The notes under the pieces are model-generated. The model was not told the DNA's origin, searched no databases, and saw only the letters and a list, made by a program, of their open reading frames with translations. This document shows positions 9,276-22,780 of a stretch of 64,000 nt of DNA, piece after piece; position 1 is the first letter of the stretch; each line of letters opens with the position of its first letter. The translations under genes were made by a program, and so were the position numbers. Source of the stretch: Macrocystis pyrifera (lineage: Eukaryota > Sar > Phaeophyceae > Laminariales > Laminariaceae); contig JASSKH010000001.1 in NCBI GenBank assembly GCA_031763025.1, forward strand, positions 23,127,840 to 23,191,839, read 5' to 3'.

Positions 9276-11599
9276 GAAATCGAACCGCGAAACGAACCAC
9301 AAAATGAAGAACCTCAACAACGTAGCAAAAACGTGAAATCGGGGAAAAAAAAAACGAAACACGAAATAAAAACAAAAATTTGAAGTAGTCGGAAAAAATA
9401 ATATGTACACGAAAAAAAGTTACCAGGTATGATTTAATTGGAGAAGACAACATGGTGCAATGCATACACCGACAATAACTCACGACATGTTGTATGGTCA
9501 ACAATGCGTTGTTTTGTCCTGTATATGTATACCTTTCCCTTGTATCGCGATGGCCCCACTCGTTTGTTTTGCACCGCACAAACCCGACAACATATGCGAA
9601 CACATGCTCTACACGCAAAAAACATCTAGAACTTAAATATGGCAAAAAATATGAAACTTCGGCACATACTATTACTACGTTCGGGGAAGAAGAACGTTTT
9701 GTACTATTTTTTGTATGAATTCCGCGTCTATTCGGTATTAAACGAAAAAATGCCAAAAATAAAGCTACAAATATTTCGGTAAAAAATTGCGATCTCCACA
9801 AACTCTCTACTTGAACAATGCAAAGACCATTGCAGATACCTGGTAAACGACAATCGCAGTTTAACCAACTGTACCAATTGACAACTTCATGCCCCTCTTC
9901 TCCATCCCCTCTTGTCAAGCATTCCAACGATTCAGTACCCCTCCACAAGGTCCAGACTTCCTTTGTTCAATATTTCATGCTTCATTTCAATATTCCCTAT
10001 TTGTAAACTTAGTCTCAGCTGCGGTAATTGCCAAATTGTCTGTCTGTCGGTCTGTCCGCAATGTTTATATTTTCGAACACTTTCCAATGGTCGATTAGAA
10101 CGTAGTTAGAGATTATATTCTTGCGACGTATTCCTTACCGACCTTATATACTGAAACATACCATACCACCGGGCAAATTTAATCATGAAATGCACCCACG
10201 ACACTGTAGCATCATACCCTACCACAATATCGAACCGTACCGTTATACCGATATACCACCACCAACCAACATATCATATCTCGTACAGTGTTTTTTTCCA
10301 TATATTATACAAAACCGTACACAAGAGCATATACGTTGAAGGTGCAAGGTGATAAAGTGACTAGTGAGATGAAGCTGCAACCATAATATCACATCAAGTA
10401 CACAAGAGCATACGTTGAAGGCGCAAGGTGATGAGACAATTGAGGTGATGATGCAGGGTGGTGAGGGGTATGAGGAGGTGAAGGTGCAAAGGGAAAGCGA
10501 TTGCACCAGGGAGCAGCAGCAGCCGCATCGGCAACAGCAGCCCCAGCAGCCACGTCTGCAACAGCAGCAGCAGGAAGACCAAGTGGGTCCGCTAAGCGCT
10601 TGAAACGATCGCCCCGAAGTACAGCAGCAAGAGCAGGACCAGATGGGTCTGCTATACGCTTGCGACACGGACACTTGAGGGCGCAGGAACTGGGACGGGG
10701 AAGGCTTCCCTCTTGTTCCGCAAGTTTAAAACAGGTGTAGTTGGCCTGCCCTCGATTTTTGTGATGCGAATCGCTTTTCACTGTTGTTTACTGTCTATTG
10801 CAGGTACTCTGTTGCTGACTTGCCTTCACTGCTTGCCTAAGAACGAGTACAAGCAATACTTTGAAGCAGTGTAAGTTCTGGTTAGAGTTAAGTGTATACG
10901 CGTACCAGGTACCAGGTAGGTATCATGGTTGCGAAAATACGGACTGAGGTACCGGGTAGAAATAACGGTTTAATGTGAAGAACACGGTTCCTAATACGGT
11001 GGTGGCATCATGGGTGAGAAGATACAGACGGAGGTACTGGGTAGAAAGAACGGCTTAATATGAAGAACACGGTTGAAATGTTCGCTAGATACCATACTGC
11101 TGTGCCGTGGATGCTAAAACGTTCCAGACACATAAAGAAGAGCAAGCCCGACTACTGACCATTCTTACTCCTGTTGTGGGAGGAACTACGCACAGACCGG
11201 TCCCGTACTGTATTTCCGCCGAGACCGGCGTTGTTTTCTTGGACGTTCCGACGTACCAGTACACGGGCCGATGCGGTACCTGTACGTACGTCGTACCAGG
11301 TGCGCCTGAAGGTTATCATGGCGGTTGCAGCCGAGATCGGCGTTGTTGTTTCAGACATTAACGAGTACAAGCAGTACTATAAATCAGTATAAGTGTTTCG
11401 GCAAGCTCCCCGGCGTTAGCTGTCAAAACTCACCTCACTCGCCCCATCAGTTCGTAAGTTCGACTTGTCGGCATTCACAGTAGCTCAAGTGCTTCGCTCA
11501 GACGGGAGCGAAGCAGACGCTGACCAAACCGCCCGATTACGAGCGATGCAGATACTCCATGTTGCTCGCTATCACGCGGAATGATGAGTTTATGCGAGC
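9276..11599. other. No gene recognised; AT-rich and CAG-rich stretches
   Basis: 9280-9800 is A-rich with many CGAAA words. 10500-10600 is an imperfect CAG/GCA repeat that could encode Gln- or Ala-rich peptide in several frames. On the minus strand of 10,480-10,700, two related peptides (RIADPSGPALAA and RLADPLGLPAAA) suggest a small internal duplication. Core-only pieces of the AGAAAGAACGG repeat lie at 10953-10985 and 11036-11070. The motif TACCAGGTA is doubled near 10900. Confidence 0.35.
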
Positions 11600-14500
11600 G
11601 AACAGTCGGTTTAGTCTTTTGGTTCACCTTTTACTTTAGCACGTATTCTCATCCTTGCCTGGGTAGCGTCTAAAGACACTCGGTGTTGGCCCACGCGCTG
11701 CATTCGCTGTACACCTTGGTCAGGCGTTTTGCGGTCAGTACGCTGAAACGGTCTCTTGAATGAAACACCTATCTCACACCCACAGATTAATCTGCCTCTA
11801 CTCTGCGCCCAACGACTCTTGGCTGCATGCCTCAACTCGTCGTACTTTTGGTTGCTCCCGTGTCCCTTCGCCGCAACCCCACCCCAAGTCTGGTATGGTC
11901 CTCGAGATCTTAAAAGAGTGCGGCCCCGGATGACGGAGCTGTTTTTCTCGTCCGGCAAGACCCGGCCCTTGAACAAAGCCCTTATGCTGAAACCGCCGCC
12001 AGCTCCTTCCTCGGTTCTTGCTCTCGATAGTTGAACTCCTGCCAGCTTTCTACCCCTTTCAAACCACACTCGCCGCTTGAGCAAACGGTTCAGACTTAGA
12101 TCGCCGCAAGCCTCATCCTCCGCTTTAGTTCTGGACGGTTGAACTCGTCCAAGACTTCTTCCCCTTTCCAGCCAATCGCACCGCTTGAACAAACTGTTTA
12201 GGCTGAAGTTTTCACCAGCTGCTTGTTCAAGTTTAGCTCTTGATGATGCTACTGCTCCAAAGCTTCATCTGGATACCCCACTCGCCGATATTGGTAGCTG
12301 ACGTCTTTCACCTCCTGGATGAACGTTTGTCGCCTTCAAGTATCTGGAAGGTCCCTTCTGAATTTGGTACCTAGCCGATGTGCCTCGCTCGCTGCTCTGG
12401 AAGTTGGTTCTTGTTCTTCCCCTGTTGGCATCTCAGGCGAGCGAGAACGGCAGTCTTAACCGTAGTGTAGTCCTTACAAAATATATCCGGCTGCAATGGA
12501 CAGAAGCCTGCACTCACTTCATCCTGATCCAGTTGGAGACTGCTCTCATACGTGTCTCCACCAGGAATATGTGCAGCTGCAGCGGAGTGATACTCTTGAA
12601 TAATCCTCGTCAAACGAGTTTGAAGGTACTCGCATACTTACGTGTCTATGACGTCCTTTCAGAGCTTGCGATCGGTTATCGTGTACAACGGTTTCCACCA
12701 AAGTGTGAATATCGGCAAGTAACTATATCCGATCCCCCGACCAGGTGCACGAACCATGAATCGATGGCATTGCGAAGGTCAGAGCATACATGAAATGTCT
12801 TGATGCTCACCGCAAACACCGTCGTCCTCGTTTTGGCACTGCACCTGTCCAGGTAACGTTCGCAAAACATCGATATCAGGCGTGAAAATAGTCAATGACA
12901 AGCACGACAAGCGTTTAGCTCAGGCCTGAAACACATCAGTGACAGGCACGACAACGTGAACGGAACATATTGGGGGTGAGGATCTGGGGTGAAGCATCGA
13001 ATCCATCACTCGGGGAGTACTTCTTCGTCTCATTGAATTGGCGAAGACTTGCAGCGTCCCGATAATGTTTCTGTAGCCACCCCTCCCATCGCCTCGACAG
13101 CTCCCTGTCCTCGGGAGTGATTGACGGGACCGTTGTTTATTGTCACCGTTAACCACTGGAATAGATGTTTCACTACCTGGGCTGCAAACTCCCCCCCTGC
13201 GTCGCCCCGGACCAGTAGCGATTCAATAACAGCGCTTCGTTCAGTGTGAGGCTTTACTGCGAGGGCCTCCTTTGATGGCACAGGACATGTGCTCGAACCT
13301 ATTACCTGTTTATAGCCCCCGTTCACGGCATTACGTGCACATCTCAGGAACCTTCCACGATGATTGTAGGGGGCTAGTAGGCAATACTGTCAATTGCGTG
13401 GTCATTCGTTTGCTCCTCCTGGGCTCAAAGAAGAGCACATGCTCCACGTTGGTTAGCGTGGGCTAGTTACACATGCCCTGGGTCAGCAAACCTGTGCGGA
13501 CCACGCTCAGACAACCAATCGTGCTGCGAACCAAGGCAAGCAACTCCGTATCATTGCGCTTGATATAGCTGGCTTTGAGTCTTCGCCGTTAAGAGCCCGC
13601 CGGCTTGTGCCTTCGTGGTATTGCAGGTACCACCCCTCTTCATCTTTGCCTTTTCACTTGACCATAGCTCGACTAAGAATACTCGTATTCCAGTAGTAGC
13701 ACTCCAACTCTTGCCTGATTTCCCTTTGACGGTCGCGACTTCTGCACTGTGTCATTTACCTGGATTCATATGGCAGAAGGGCCCTTCGTACTGTTTCGTG
13801 GGCCTTGGAGACAGTCCACACTCACGGCAAGATTATCTCGGCAACACCAAGAATGTCACATTTTTCTGTAATTCCAGTCGTCTTAACCGCCATCGCCGTT
13901 GATTGACCATGCATGCTATGACAGTCAACGCGGAAAATTATCTGGCTTCGACCGCGTTTACAGGCTGTATGTATGCGTAATAGGTGGCACATAACGTGCA
14001 CATCTATAGTTTGACTCTAATTCCTGTCTGTCTGACCAAGCTCCGCAAGAATAAGTTCCTTCGATGCTAGTCCCTCCGGACCTCAGTACGTTTAACAACA
14101 AGGTGTATCGTCTGGAAAAGCTTCCCTGAAGCTACCACTTAAAAGCAGAACACGCCAAGCTTGACAGGGTATTCGGGAGCAGGTGACGAGCTCAGGGTGG
14201 CCACTGTTGGCCCGTGGCTCATTCGACGAATCGCAGATCCCTTCTGCGCCGCGTGGAGGAAAGTCTGATGTTCGAACAGCCGAGTCGACGACAAGAAACT
14301 CCTTTCTCCAGGCATACAATCTCAATAAATTCACCGACCACAACACCGCACTCGCCTCCTGTATCGCGGATGACCGCCTAGTATATCTTGATTGACTCAA
14401 GGCCACACTACACTCGATGACCGGCTCGGAGTCCGTGTTTGCCTGGTGAGATCCTCTCTTTATTTAAATCACTCCTATGTGTTAGACGTTGCTGTCTGGC

Positions 14501-15720
14501 CGGACCAGGTTCATTAGTTATGCTGGTGGCGGGTATTGAGGCCAGTGACCATCGGTACCAAGCCACACAAGTCAATGGGCTCACCTTTCCCAGCAATATT
14601 CGCCTGAGCAAGTTGGGCATAGCGTTGATCTTGGATGGTTATGGACTTGCCCCTGAATTGACCACTGCCACTCATGCAAATAATTGTCGAGACACGCCGG
14701 TCCTTTCTTAGCTTTGGGCGTCGTTTACTAGCCAGTTACCGCTCGCTCTGAGTTCGTCGGGTGTGACTCTGTTACCTCTTAAGCAGTACCCGTGGTGACT
14801 CTGGAGCCGTTTAGTTGGGCTTGACTCTAGTTATCTTCTTCACAATATCCGTGACAATTCCGGATCCGGTTATTTGTCTGTCTGATTGATGACCCTCCTA
14901 GTTTGCCTCGAGAGTGTGGCACCCCGTTAAAAAAGCCTTCTGCTTCCTCCACATTGATTGCACTCCCGATTTTCGTGAAGAATGTGGAACTCAATTAACT
15001 TACAGAGCCGCCTTTCATGAGTGTTACCTTCTATTTCAAAGGCGGACGCCAGGAAAATAGAAAGTCCACTCTTGGCTGCTTCTCGTTTCGGAACGATCCC
15101 TATACGTTTGGGGTCGATTATTCCATTAATTACTATATATTTACGTTCGGGTCGATTGTCCATTTCCCCAAACACCCATTTACCTCCACGACCGCTCAAA
15201 GTATTCCTCTTACCTTGGGTATTCTTCTAGTAGATCCGCGCTTTCATCCGCGCTTTCATCGAAGGTAGGGCCGACTCAACCCTGGGTTGGGTTGACCGCC
15301 CAAAGTACAGCAGTCTCCTTATCTTGGACATCCTCTGCCAATGGTTGTTGTGACCACAGTAATCCCCGTAAATTTGATATTCTACCCCTTTCCCCCCCCT
15401 TGCCTTTCACTCGGCTGAGGAAACCCAAGACATCGAACCGTAACTTCATCCACCCTGCCCTGTGTCTATCACAGTGACACATCCACTGGTAAATGAAAAG
15501 TTCTTCCGGTGGGCTGCTAATCTGTTTCTTTAGTCTATTCCTGGTGTCGTGGTTACTGTACGGATTCTTAGTCAGGCGTACATTATCCATCCTTTTCTCG
15601 TTAACTTCTCGATTGGCGTACTCAACAATTTTGTTCCGGTCACATATTACAGTTGCTATATCCGCTAACTCGGTTAATTTCCTGGCTTGAAGCACGTACC
15701 AGACAGTTCGCACAGGTGTT
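11600..15720 (-). mobile_element. Decayed Ty3/Gypsy-like retrotransposon fossil
   Basis: Two pol parts are recognisable on the minus strand. A segment at about 14240-14400 resembles the Gypsy RNase H start (AIQEASAVLWSVNLLRLY). A segment at about 13030-13330 resembles an integrase core (GDAGGEF, then NHSRGQGAVEAMGG). RNase H upstream of integrase is the Gypsy order. The element is broken many times and looks old. LTRs were not found, so the outer limits are approximate. Confidence 0.5.
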
Positions 15721-16484
15721 CAAATACGTTGACCTTGATGTGTCGTACATGTTATTTCTGGCCTGATGGGCGTTCCAAACAATATGCGCAGGTATATACG
15801 TAGAGAGTTTGACTTTGACATGTAGATAAATATTGATACCATTATATCCCCTTCTTATTTGGTTTCCTTTCCGTCATTCATATTTCCGAAACAGCAGCAG
15901 TCAGGATACGGTGGTACTAGAGAGTTTGCGTGGAACAAAGGAAAACTCAAATGACACACCGAATCAAATACTCCATCGCACAAGCGCATATTATGGTATG
16001 CATTCTTGGATACTAGTGCATGAAACAAAGATGCACCCTGCAAATTCATCCAACAATATACCATCGTACGGATACAGTTGCTTGGTGCACACTTGCACGA
16101 TGGTGCAGCATTTGATTGTACCCTTACTTTGCATGTATGGTTACTACTCCCAGTACTATACACTGTACTGATAAAGGACTGACAGTTCTTTATTTCATCA
16201 TGAGCAATGTCCAAACTGTAGTGACAAGCTACGAGATTGCACCTGGGTACGGCGCGCACCCGGGTACGGCGCGTACACGTGCCTGCTTGCTTGTCAATGC
16301 CGTACACAGAGCTGTGTCAAAGCACGATCCGGCTCAATAGGCCAACCAGGTGCCCTTCAAAGGCCATACAGAGCTCTTCGCGCGTCTGTTCTCGGAGCAC
16401 CCAGGCCATATACTCGTGGACAATGGATGTCAGATACATGCACACTGCTACGGGGCAGGGTATGATCCTCTGCCACCCACTGCC
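15721..16484. other. No gene recognised
   Basis: Unique-looking sequence without a convincing reading frame, repeat or RNA gene. Confidence 0.3.
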
Positions 16485-17120
16485 CGCCTTTGCTACGACG
16501 ACGGCACCCAACCTCACGTTGTCAACGCTAACGTAGCAAACCCTTTGCCGCAGCGACGGCGCTAAACGTCACGCCAGCCAGGCCTAGACGGCAGAGCCGT
16601 TTGCCACATCAACGGCATAACACTACGCCACGTCGTCTGGGTAAACGCAGCACAGCGTTCGCAGTAGAAGTTAGGTGAAGCACACGGCCACGGCGCCGGT
16701 ACGATCTTCTGCCTCCCATCGCCTGCCTTTGCTATGATGGCGGCACACAATGTCACGTTGTCTGAGCCAACAAAGCCAGTCCTTTGCTGCAGCGGAGGCA
16801 CAACCCTCACGTCGCCTAGGGCAAAATCACAGGGTCTTTTGCTTCAGCGACGTTGTCTGGGCAAGGATGGCACAACTCTAAGTATAACGACGGCACATAA
16901 CCTTTCGTCGTCTGAGCACAAGTGACATAGCATTTGCCACGTAACTGTGAATGTGTATAAGTAGTATGTGGTACGGTCCTGTAGTATCCAATACCATAAG
17001 TAGCACAGCCTTCGCCCTAACGACGGCACATAATCTCACGTCGCCTGAGCACAAGTGACACAGACTTTTCCATACCAACGGCACAATGCTTCACGTCGTC
17101 TGAGCGAAAGTGAATGTGTA
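16485..17120. repeat. Degenerate tandem array, ~60-75-bp unit
   Basis: Recurring blocks read CCTTTGC..CAACGACGGCACATAA..CTCACGTCGTCTGAGCAAAAGTGACA. Examples start near 16495, 16545, 16606, 16728, 16785, 16885, 17013 and 17068. Units vary in length and have diverged, so the array is old. GTGAATGTGTATAA occurs after two of them. Confidence 0.5.
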
Positions 17121-18840
17121 TAAAAAAAATTGAGTGGGACCCGTGCTGTAGTATCCATTACCCATTGCTGTGAGTGCGTGCAAGATTTAAGTGGTAGGAT
17201 GCTATACTATCCCTTTCCGATTATGGAACGGAGTAAAAGCAAACTAAAACCCCCACGAAATCAACAAAACTCGCGTCTCAGGGGAGAGCTCACCACTGTC
17301 TTCCCCTGTAATGACAAGTGCTCACCTTCACTGTCACGATCCTATGCCCTCAGTGCTTACCTTCACTGAACTCAACCCACGAGGGGGCCCACCTCGCCAA
17401 ACACTAGACCCCAGGACACTCAACAGAAAATTTACCTACCAAACGCCTGGAAGCTCCAGAGCATTCAATCCTCAGACGGGGGCTCACCTTCACCTCCCCC
17501 CTCAGCGATGGCATATTGACAAGTGTTTACCGCTACTTTACCTCTACTTGTACCGTGCTACGCTCATCAGTGCCCACTTTCACTGAGATCAGTCCGCGGG
17601 GGCGCTGACCTCTCCGTCTTGCCGCTAAAAATGACATCGTTATCACACTCCCCGGCATGTAAGCATACAAAGAGTATCGAGCCTACTGTCATACAAGACC
17701 GCCGATATGAGAACATCTCAGGCATGTTATCATGCCAACGTTACCAGGAGTGCTATACATCCTGCAACCCCAACAACAGCCGATACGCACATCCCACGCT
17801 TCCGGTCGTACCAAGAGTACCAGGCGTACTGGTGTAGTATACAGCCCCCCTCGTTGTTGCCTGCAGATCAGGCTGCGAACAAAACAAAAATGTGCGAAGA
17901 TGGCAACTCACTTCTAAACAACAGATGTAGGATACCGGTATGTTGTCGGTTGTATTGACAATACGCTGCTGATGTCGTATCCTCGTTGTCAGTTCGTGCC
18001 AAGCCTGTGTACTGTGTGTGTGGCTTATGTTTATCCATTCTCCACTGATAAAACCCACGAACGAACCCAAGTTGTCAGATCATTCCATGAGTCACAGCCA
18101 CGATGAATCACTGCTGTTGCTTCATGTCATATGCTATTAACCAGTGAGCACACTTTTGTGGGTGCATACCGAGTGTGGTTCTTTCTGTATCACTCCCTTA
18201 TCTTGCATGCACCAAGATTGTCTCTGGCGGACACGTAAAATTTCACATGCACAAAAACGTTTACCAATAAAAACAGCAATGTACGTACGGGACAATTTTC
18301 GTGTCATCATCAACAATATTATGGTCGAATCGTATCCTACAAACACAACCTGCGGTGGTGCACCTGGCTCAGGTACCAGCACACGTTTTACACACCGAAA
18401 CGGAGCAGACTATCAATCCAGCCCCCACCAGTAACCTCCATTTTGTACCAGGTCTATCGCTATCGCTACTCTTGCGCTCATATGTCAACATCGAACATTA
18501 ACCGCACAAACACGCAATAAGTTCCAGCACACGTCATATATACCCAAACAAAGCAACCTATCAACCCAGCCCCCCCCCCTTTTTTTGTATGCTATGACAG
18601 AGTATAAACCAAACCAAGTCCGTTTGAAGGCTGACCCAGCTCGTACTGGTAGTATGAAATTTAGCATGATGTCCTTACACGGTCCGTCCAGGAAAATATG
18701 TTCGCCCTTTCTCGAGTAGATATTTGGGTTTAGAGTAGCGCTCGAAAAGATTATTTTGTACATACCGGTACTTGACAACTATATGCCGCTAGCGTTTACG
18801 GTATCCAGGCGTCGTCGTCCTTGGACTGCGATTGTATGGT
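17121..18840. other. No gene recognised; short internal duplications
   Basis: 17310-17600 contains related blocks (GTGCTCACCTTCACTG, GTGCTTACCTTCACTG, GTGCCCACTTTCACTG), a loose tandem duplication. Otherwise nothing could be supported. Confidence 0.35.
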
Positions 18841-21470
18841 TGACTTAAGAGCTGTCGCAAAAGTCGGGTATACCAGATGGCTTTCTGGCCAAAGTCGGAT
18901 GCCTTTCTATTTCAGTGACCGCGGAGGCCCCAGGACCCCATCTCATCGGCCAACGCCGGCCACCACCCCATGCTGGCCGCTTTTGCGCCGCGTATACCCG
19001 ACTTTGGCTTTTCAACCACCTAAATGTACCCGATTATTGTACCCACGTACCCGAAAACAGCCAGACTATTCGAACACAATGACCAACCGCCACCTAGGGA
19101 TTCATGCCTCTCGTCTCGACTATGACGGGCGAGAACCATCTGCGTAATGTCCTTCATTAGGTTCGTTCTAGACTACCTGGTATTAAAAGTTAATTCGCTC
19201 TCTCATCCGCTCTCTCTCTGCTGTAGTGATGTACCAATCACACATAATCAACCGCTCTCACTCCTCTCCTCTCCTCTCCCAGACCAACGCTAGCACAGTC
19301 CTCTCTCTCCTCCCGTTCTCCCCCCGCATCAAAAGCAACCTAATTAGAAAGCACAGCAGCAGTATTAATAGTGGCGACAGATCATGGGCGACTCTACCAT
19401 CTTCGTGACAAATAAAGTGTTCTTATCTAGACACATCCAGACACAAAAAGTGGGCATTGCTATGAAACATTTCTTCTTATTTCTGGCCACGCTAACCCTA
19501 AGAACATTAGAGTGTCTGCGCATAAAAAATATTGTGTATCAGGGATTTCCGTCGGAATGATGACCATAAACGGAGGCCGTTCAGCATGCGCGTAAATCGG
19601 AGACGAAAAGCAACTAAATTCCAGGTATTGTATTATTCTGTTGTTGGGATAAAACGCCTCCCTCGGGCAAGCCTGGCCAATCCGAAGCGCCCGGAAAGTT
19701 TTGGGCGAACAGAATGCAGCGGTCGAATCTTACAAATATGGCTCTATCAATAGTAAAGTATGCTATCCAAACATGCGTAACTTCGTCATTTTTATGCAAA
19801 TTTGATTAGGCGCTTTGACGAGCCGTCGGTAACCGGAGAGTAGACAAGCAAAATTCGTAATATTCTTTCTTTTGCACAGACACTAATTATTTTTAGGCAG
19901 GGGTGTGTCCCGAGCTATTTTCAGTACGAAAGAGTAATTTTCCTATTTTCGTCTGACCGTCGAGCCTGAAATTCTCAACAGCCAATCTCGTACGGGTAAG
20001 TGCCCCTCGCCTACTCTTAATACTCGTAGTACTATTGTAGTTGTCATCCGTCTTTTTGACACACACGCGCCGGGTTTTGTTCCGTGCTTTGGGTAGTATA
20101 TGTACGTACGTATCTGGAATAATAGTAACATCCGCATAACAGATAACAACCTGGTACTGAAAGATTTCGACGATGACGGACGAACTACTCGTTCGTACGA
20201 GAGGCATGAGCTATGAGTCGATTTGTTAGGAGGTTAATGTTGCGTATCGTGAAATATTTTTGCAGTGTACTAGAGCTACGGTGAAAACAAGGTCTGCTCG
20301 CATACGCACAACTCCAAAGGTCGTGCGAGCTCCACTACACACCCAGCACCAGTCATTTCGAGTCTCGATACTCTGGGTACTGCTGTGTGCGTTCTTCACG
20401 TTAAACCGTTCTTTGTACCCGTCGACATGGCAGATACTAAACATCTAAATATAGTTTCCAACTTCAAGTACTCCAGGTAAATCAGCTGGGTACACTGCAA
20501 AATATTTCACGATACGTATCAAGTACTCCAGGTAAATCAGCTGGGTACACTGCAAATATTTCACGATACATAACGTGAACCTCCTAGCAAATCGACTCAT
20601 ACGAGTATTAATAGTTCATGTCTCTCGTACGAATGAGTAGTTCGTCCGTCATCATCCAACATTTTAGCACCGGAAGCACCGAAAACAACCCGGCGCGTGT
20701 GTCAAAAAGATGGGTGATGACAACAAGCAGTAGTACGCGACGGCACTTACCCGAGCGAGATTGACTGTTAAGAATTTCAGGCTCGACGGTGGATGAAAAT
20801 AAGAAAATTACATTCTTGCACTGAAAATAGCTCGGGACACACCCTGCCTTAAATATGACTTCTAGCGTGGCCAGAAATAGGAAATGTTGCATAGCAATGC
20901 CCACTTTTGTGTCTGGATAGTACCAGTTTATTTGTCACGAAGATGGTAGCGTCGCCCATGATCTGGAACCACCTCTACTACTGTGCTTAGGTAGCTTTTG
21001 GCTGCGGAGAAGGGGGAGAGAGAGGGCTGTGCAAATTTGGTATGAGAGAGGAGAGGAGAGGGAGGGAGGGCAGTGGTTTGCTTGTGGTTGGTACATCACC
21101 ACAGCAAAGAGAGAACGAATGAGAGAACAAACGAACTAGTCTAGAACGAAGCAAACCATGGACATCACGAAAATGGTTCTTGCCCGTCTTTTTCGATACG
21201 AGAGGCATGAACCCCTAGGTGGTGGTTGATCGTTGTGGTCGAATAATCTTGCCCTTTTCGGGTTGGTGGGTACAATACTCGGGTACCTCTTGGGGGGTAA
21301 GTAGCCAAAGCCGGGTATACCCCGGCGAAAATTCGGCCAGCATCGGGTGGTGGCCGGCGCTGGCCACTGACATGGCGTCCTGGGGCCGTCGCGATCACTG
21401 AAACAGAAAGGTACCCAATATTGGCCACAAAGCCATTTGGTATACCCGATTTTGGCCACTTCTTTTATCT
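18841..21470. repeat. Giant imperfect inverted repeat (~1 kb arms)
   Basis: The left arm (18841-20271) and right arm (about 20490-21470) match in reverse complement over their whole length. Matched blocks include GTCGGGTATACCA..ATGGCTTT, GGCCGGCGTTGGCC-type sequence, CACCTAGG, AGATCATGGGCGAC, AAGTGGGCATTGCTATG, TGTGTCCCGAGCTATTTTCA and GACGGACGAACTACTC. Identity looks near 75-80%. The left arm has about 380 bp (19497-19890) missing from the right. The ~220-bp loop contains a reverse copy of the AGAAAGAACGG core (20390-20428) and a ~60-bp tandem duplication (20460-20575). It could be a foldback or long-TIR transposon, or a hairpin small-RNA locus. Confidence 0.8.
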
Positions 21471-21473
21471 GAT

Positions 21474-21960
21474 ATATAGGTGAAATAACGGTTGTCAGGA
21501 CCCAACGGGTCAAGCAATAAGACGATGATCTTTGTAGGCATTTGGAAAACTCATACCAGGTGTACGGTTAGTGCGAAACGTATGGCGTGCCCCCCAGAAG
21601 GAGACCCTGCGACAACCCCCCCGAAAAGGAGACATGGCAGACAACACAAGAACCAGCAGCAAATAAACAATACCTCAACACTTGCTTTGAGCAAAGTAAC
21701 ACTTCCTATGAACAGGGTCGTATATCTGATCCCAATATAGGTGAAATAACGGTTGTCAGGACCCAACGGGTCAAAGTAATAAAACGACTATCTTTCGTAG
21801 GCATTTGGAAACACATACCAGGTGTACGGTAAGTGCGAAACATTTGTCGTGCCCCCCAGAAAGAGACGTGGCAGACAACCCCCCCAGAAGGAAACGTGGC
21901 AGACAACGCACGAACCACGGCAAATATAAACAATACCTCCACACTTCCTATAGCAGGGTA
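21474..21960 (+). repeat. ~260-bp tandem duplication beside the inverted repeat
   Basis: Two copies start ATATAGGTGAAATAACGGTT at 21474 and 21737. Both run through CAGGACCCAACGGGTCA, GTAGGCATTTGGAAA, ACCAGGTGTACGGT and GTGCCCCCCAGAA. Inside each, a ~25-bp subunit (CCCCAGAAGGAGAC type) is itself repeated. Identity is high, so the event is recent compared with the adjacent palindrome. Confidence 0.75.
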
Positions 21961-22780
21961 AGATAAAGCACTTGAGGAAAGAACAGGCAAACCGAAGCAC
22001 AACGAAACCGGACACTAAAACAACCTCTAGGCAGCCGCAGCAGTTTGTGGTGCGAGTTTCATAGACGCATTATGTCTTCTATTAATCGATCTGATACCTA
22101 GCTATCCTGTCTGCCGTCTCCTCCCTGTTTTCCTCATCCGTTCTCCCCCCTCGGAAATGGCATGGATGGGCTAGGCAGCGCAAAACAACAAAACAGGGTC
22201 GCCGTCCATATGCTGCCCGTGAGCATGCACCATTAACATTAATCCAGGTCTACACACGAGGTCACCAGACGTTCGGCTTTCAATCGCTATTTGACCTCTC
22301 AAGGCTGACAAGCGTACCAGCGTAGACATTAAGAACCACACCCTGACAAACTTCGCCCTCCCGGCATGCGTTATCCTCCTGCCGCACGTTATCTCGTTTA
22401 TTTCACATCCCTGGTCCTATCACGGTGGCACAGCAGTAGTAGTAGATGTCGTTACGTCCTGTACAAGTACACCTGATAAGATACGCCCGAGGGCGTAATG
22501 CTACCAGATGGTAAAATCATATTATCCCAACAGTAATATCCTAACGGCAAAACCATCGTATATACCTGGTAGGTATTTGTCCAGATCCTGGACAGTAGGC
22601 AATAGTCCAATTGTCTAGTAATAGCTTCCTATTGCAATTAACTTTCTATTGTGGTCCCTAACTCCAGTTTAATTGAAAGGCATCGAGCTCTCATATCCTA
22701 GGAATTTCTATTGAATGACCCCTACCTGGCCCTATTGTTCCGACCACTCTTTTTCGTAGGCTGTCTCCGTAGTCAATGGT
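21961..22780. other. No gene recognised
   Basis: Unique-looking sequence. From about 22600 it becomes rich in CAATTGTC and CAATT words leading into the array at 22781. Confidence 0.3.

Noticed and set aside
9121-9948. 275-codon open frame on the minus strand
   Set aside because: Its C-terminal part is the reverse complement of the LINE tail, the rest is AT-rich with many Phe and Tyr, and no domain is recognisable. It is probably a chance open frame.
11611-12192. 193-codon minus-strand frame with internal repeats (LERGRSLGRVQPSR and FERGRKLAGVQLSR)
   Set aside because: It falls within the Gypsy-like fossil and has no domain I can name, so it is not listed as a host gene.
18821-21513. Related open frames in the two arms of the palindrome (VAKVGYTRWLSGQ and VAKIGYTKWLCGQ)
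   Set aside because: The frames are open in both arms only over part of the match and drift out of step. They follow from DNA similarity and are not good evidence of a protein.
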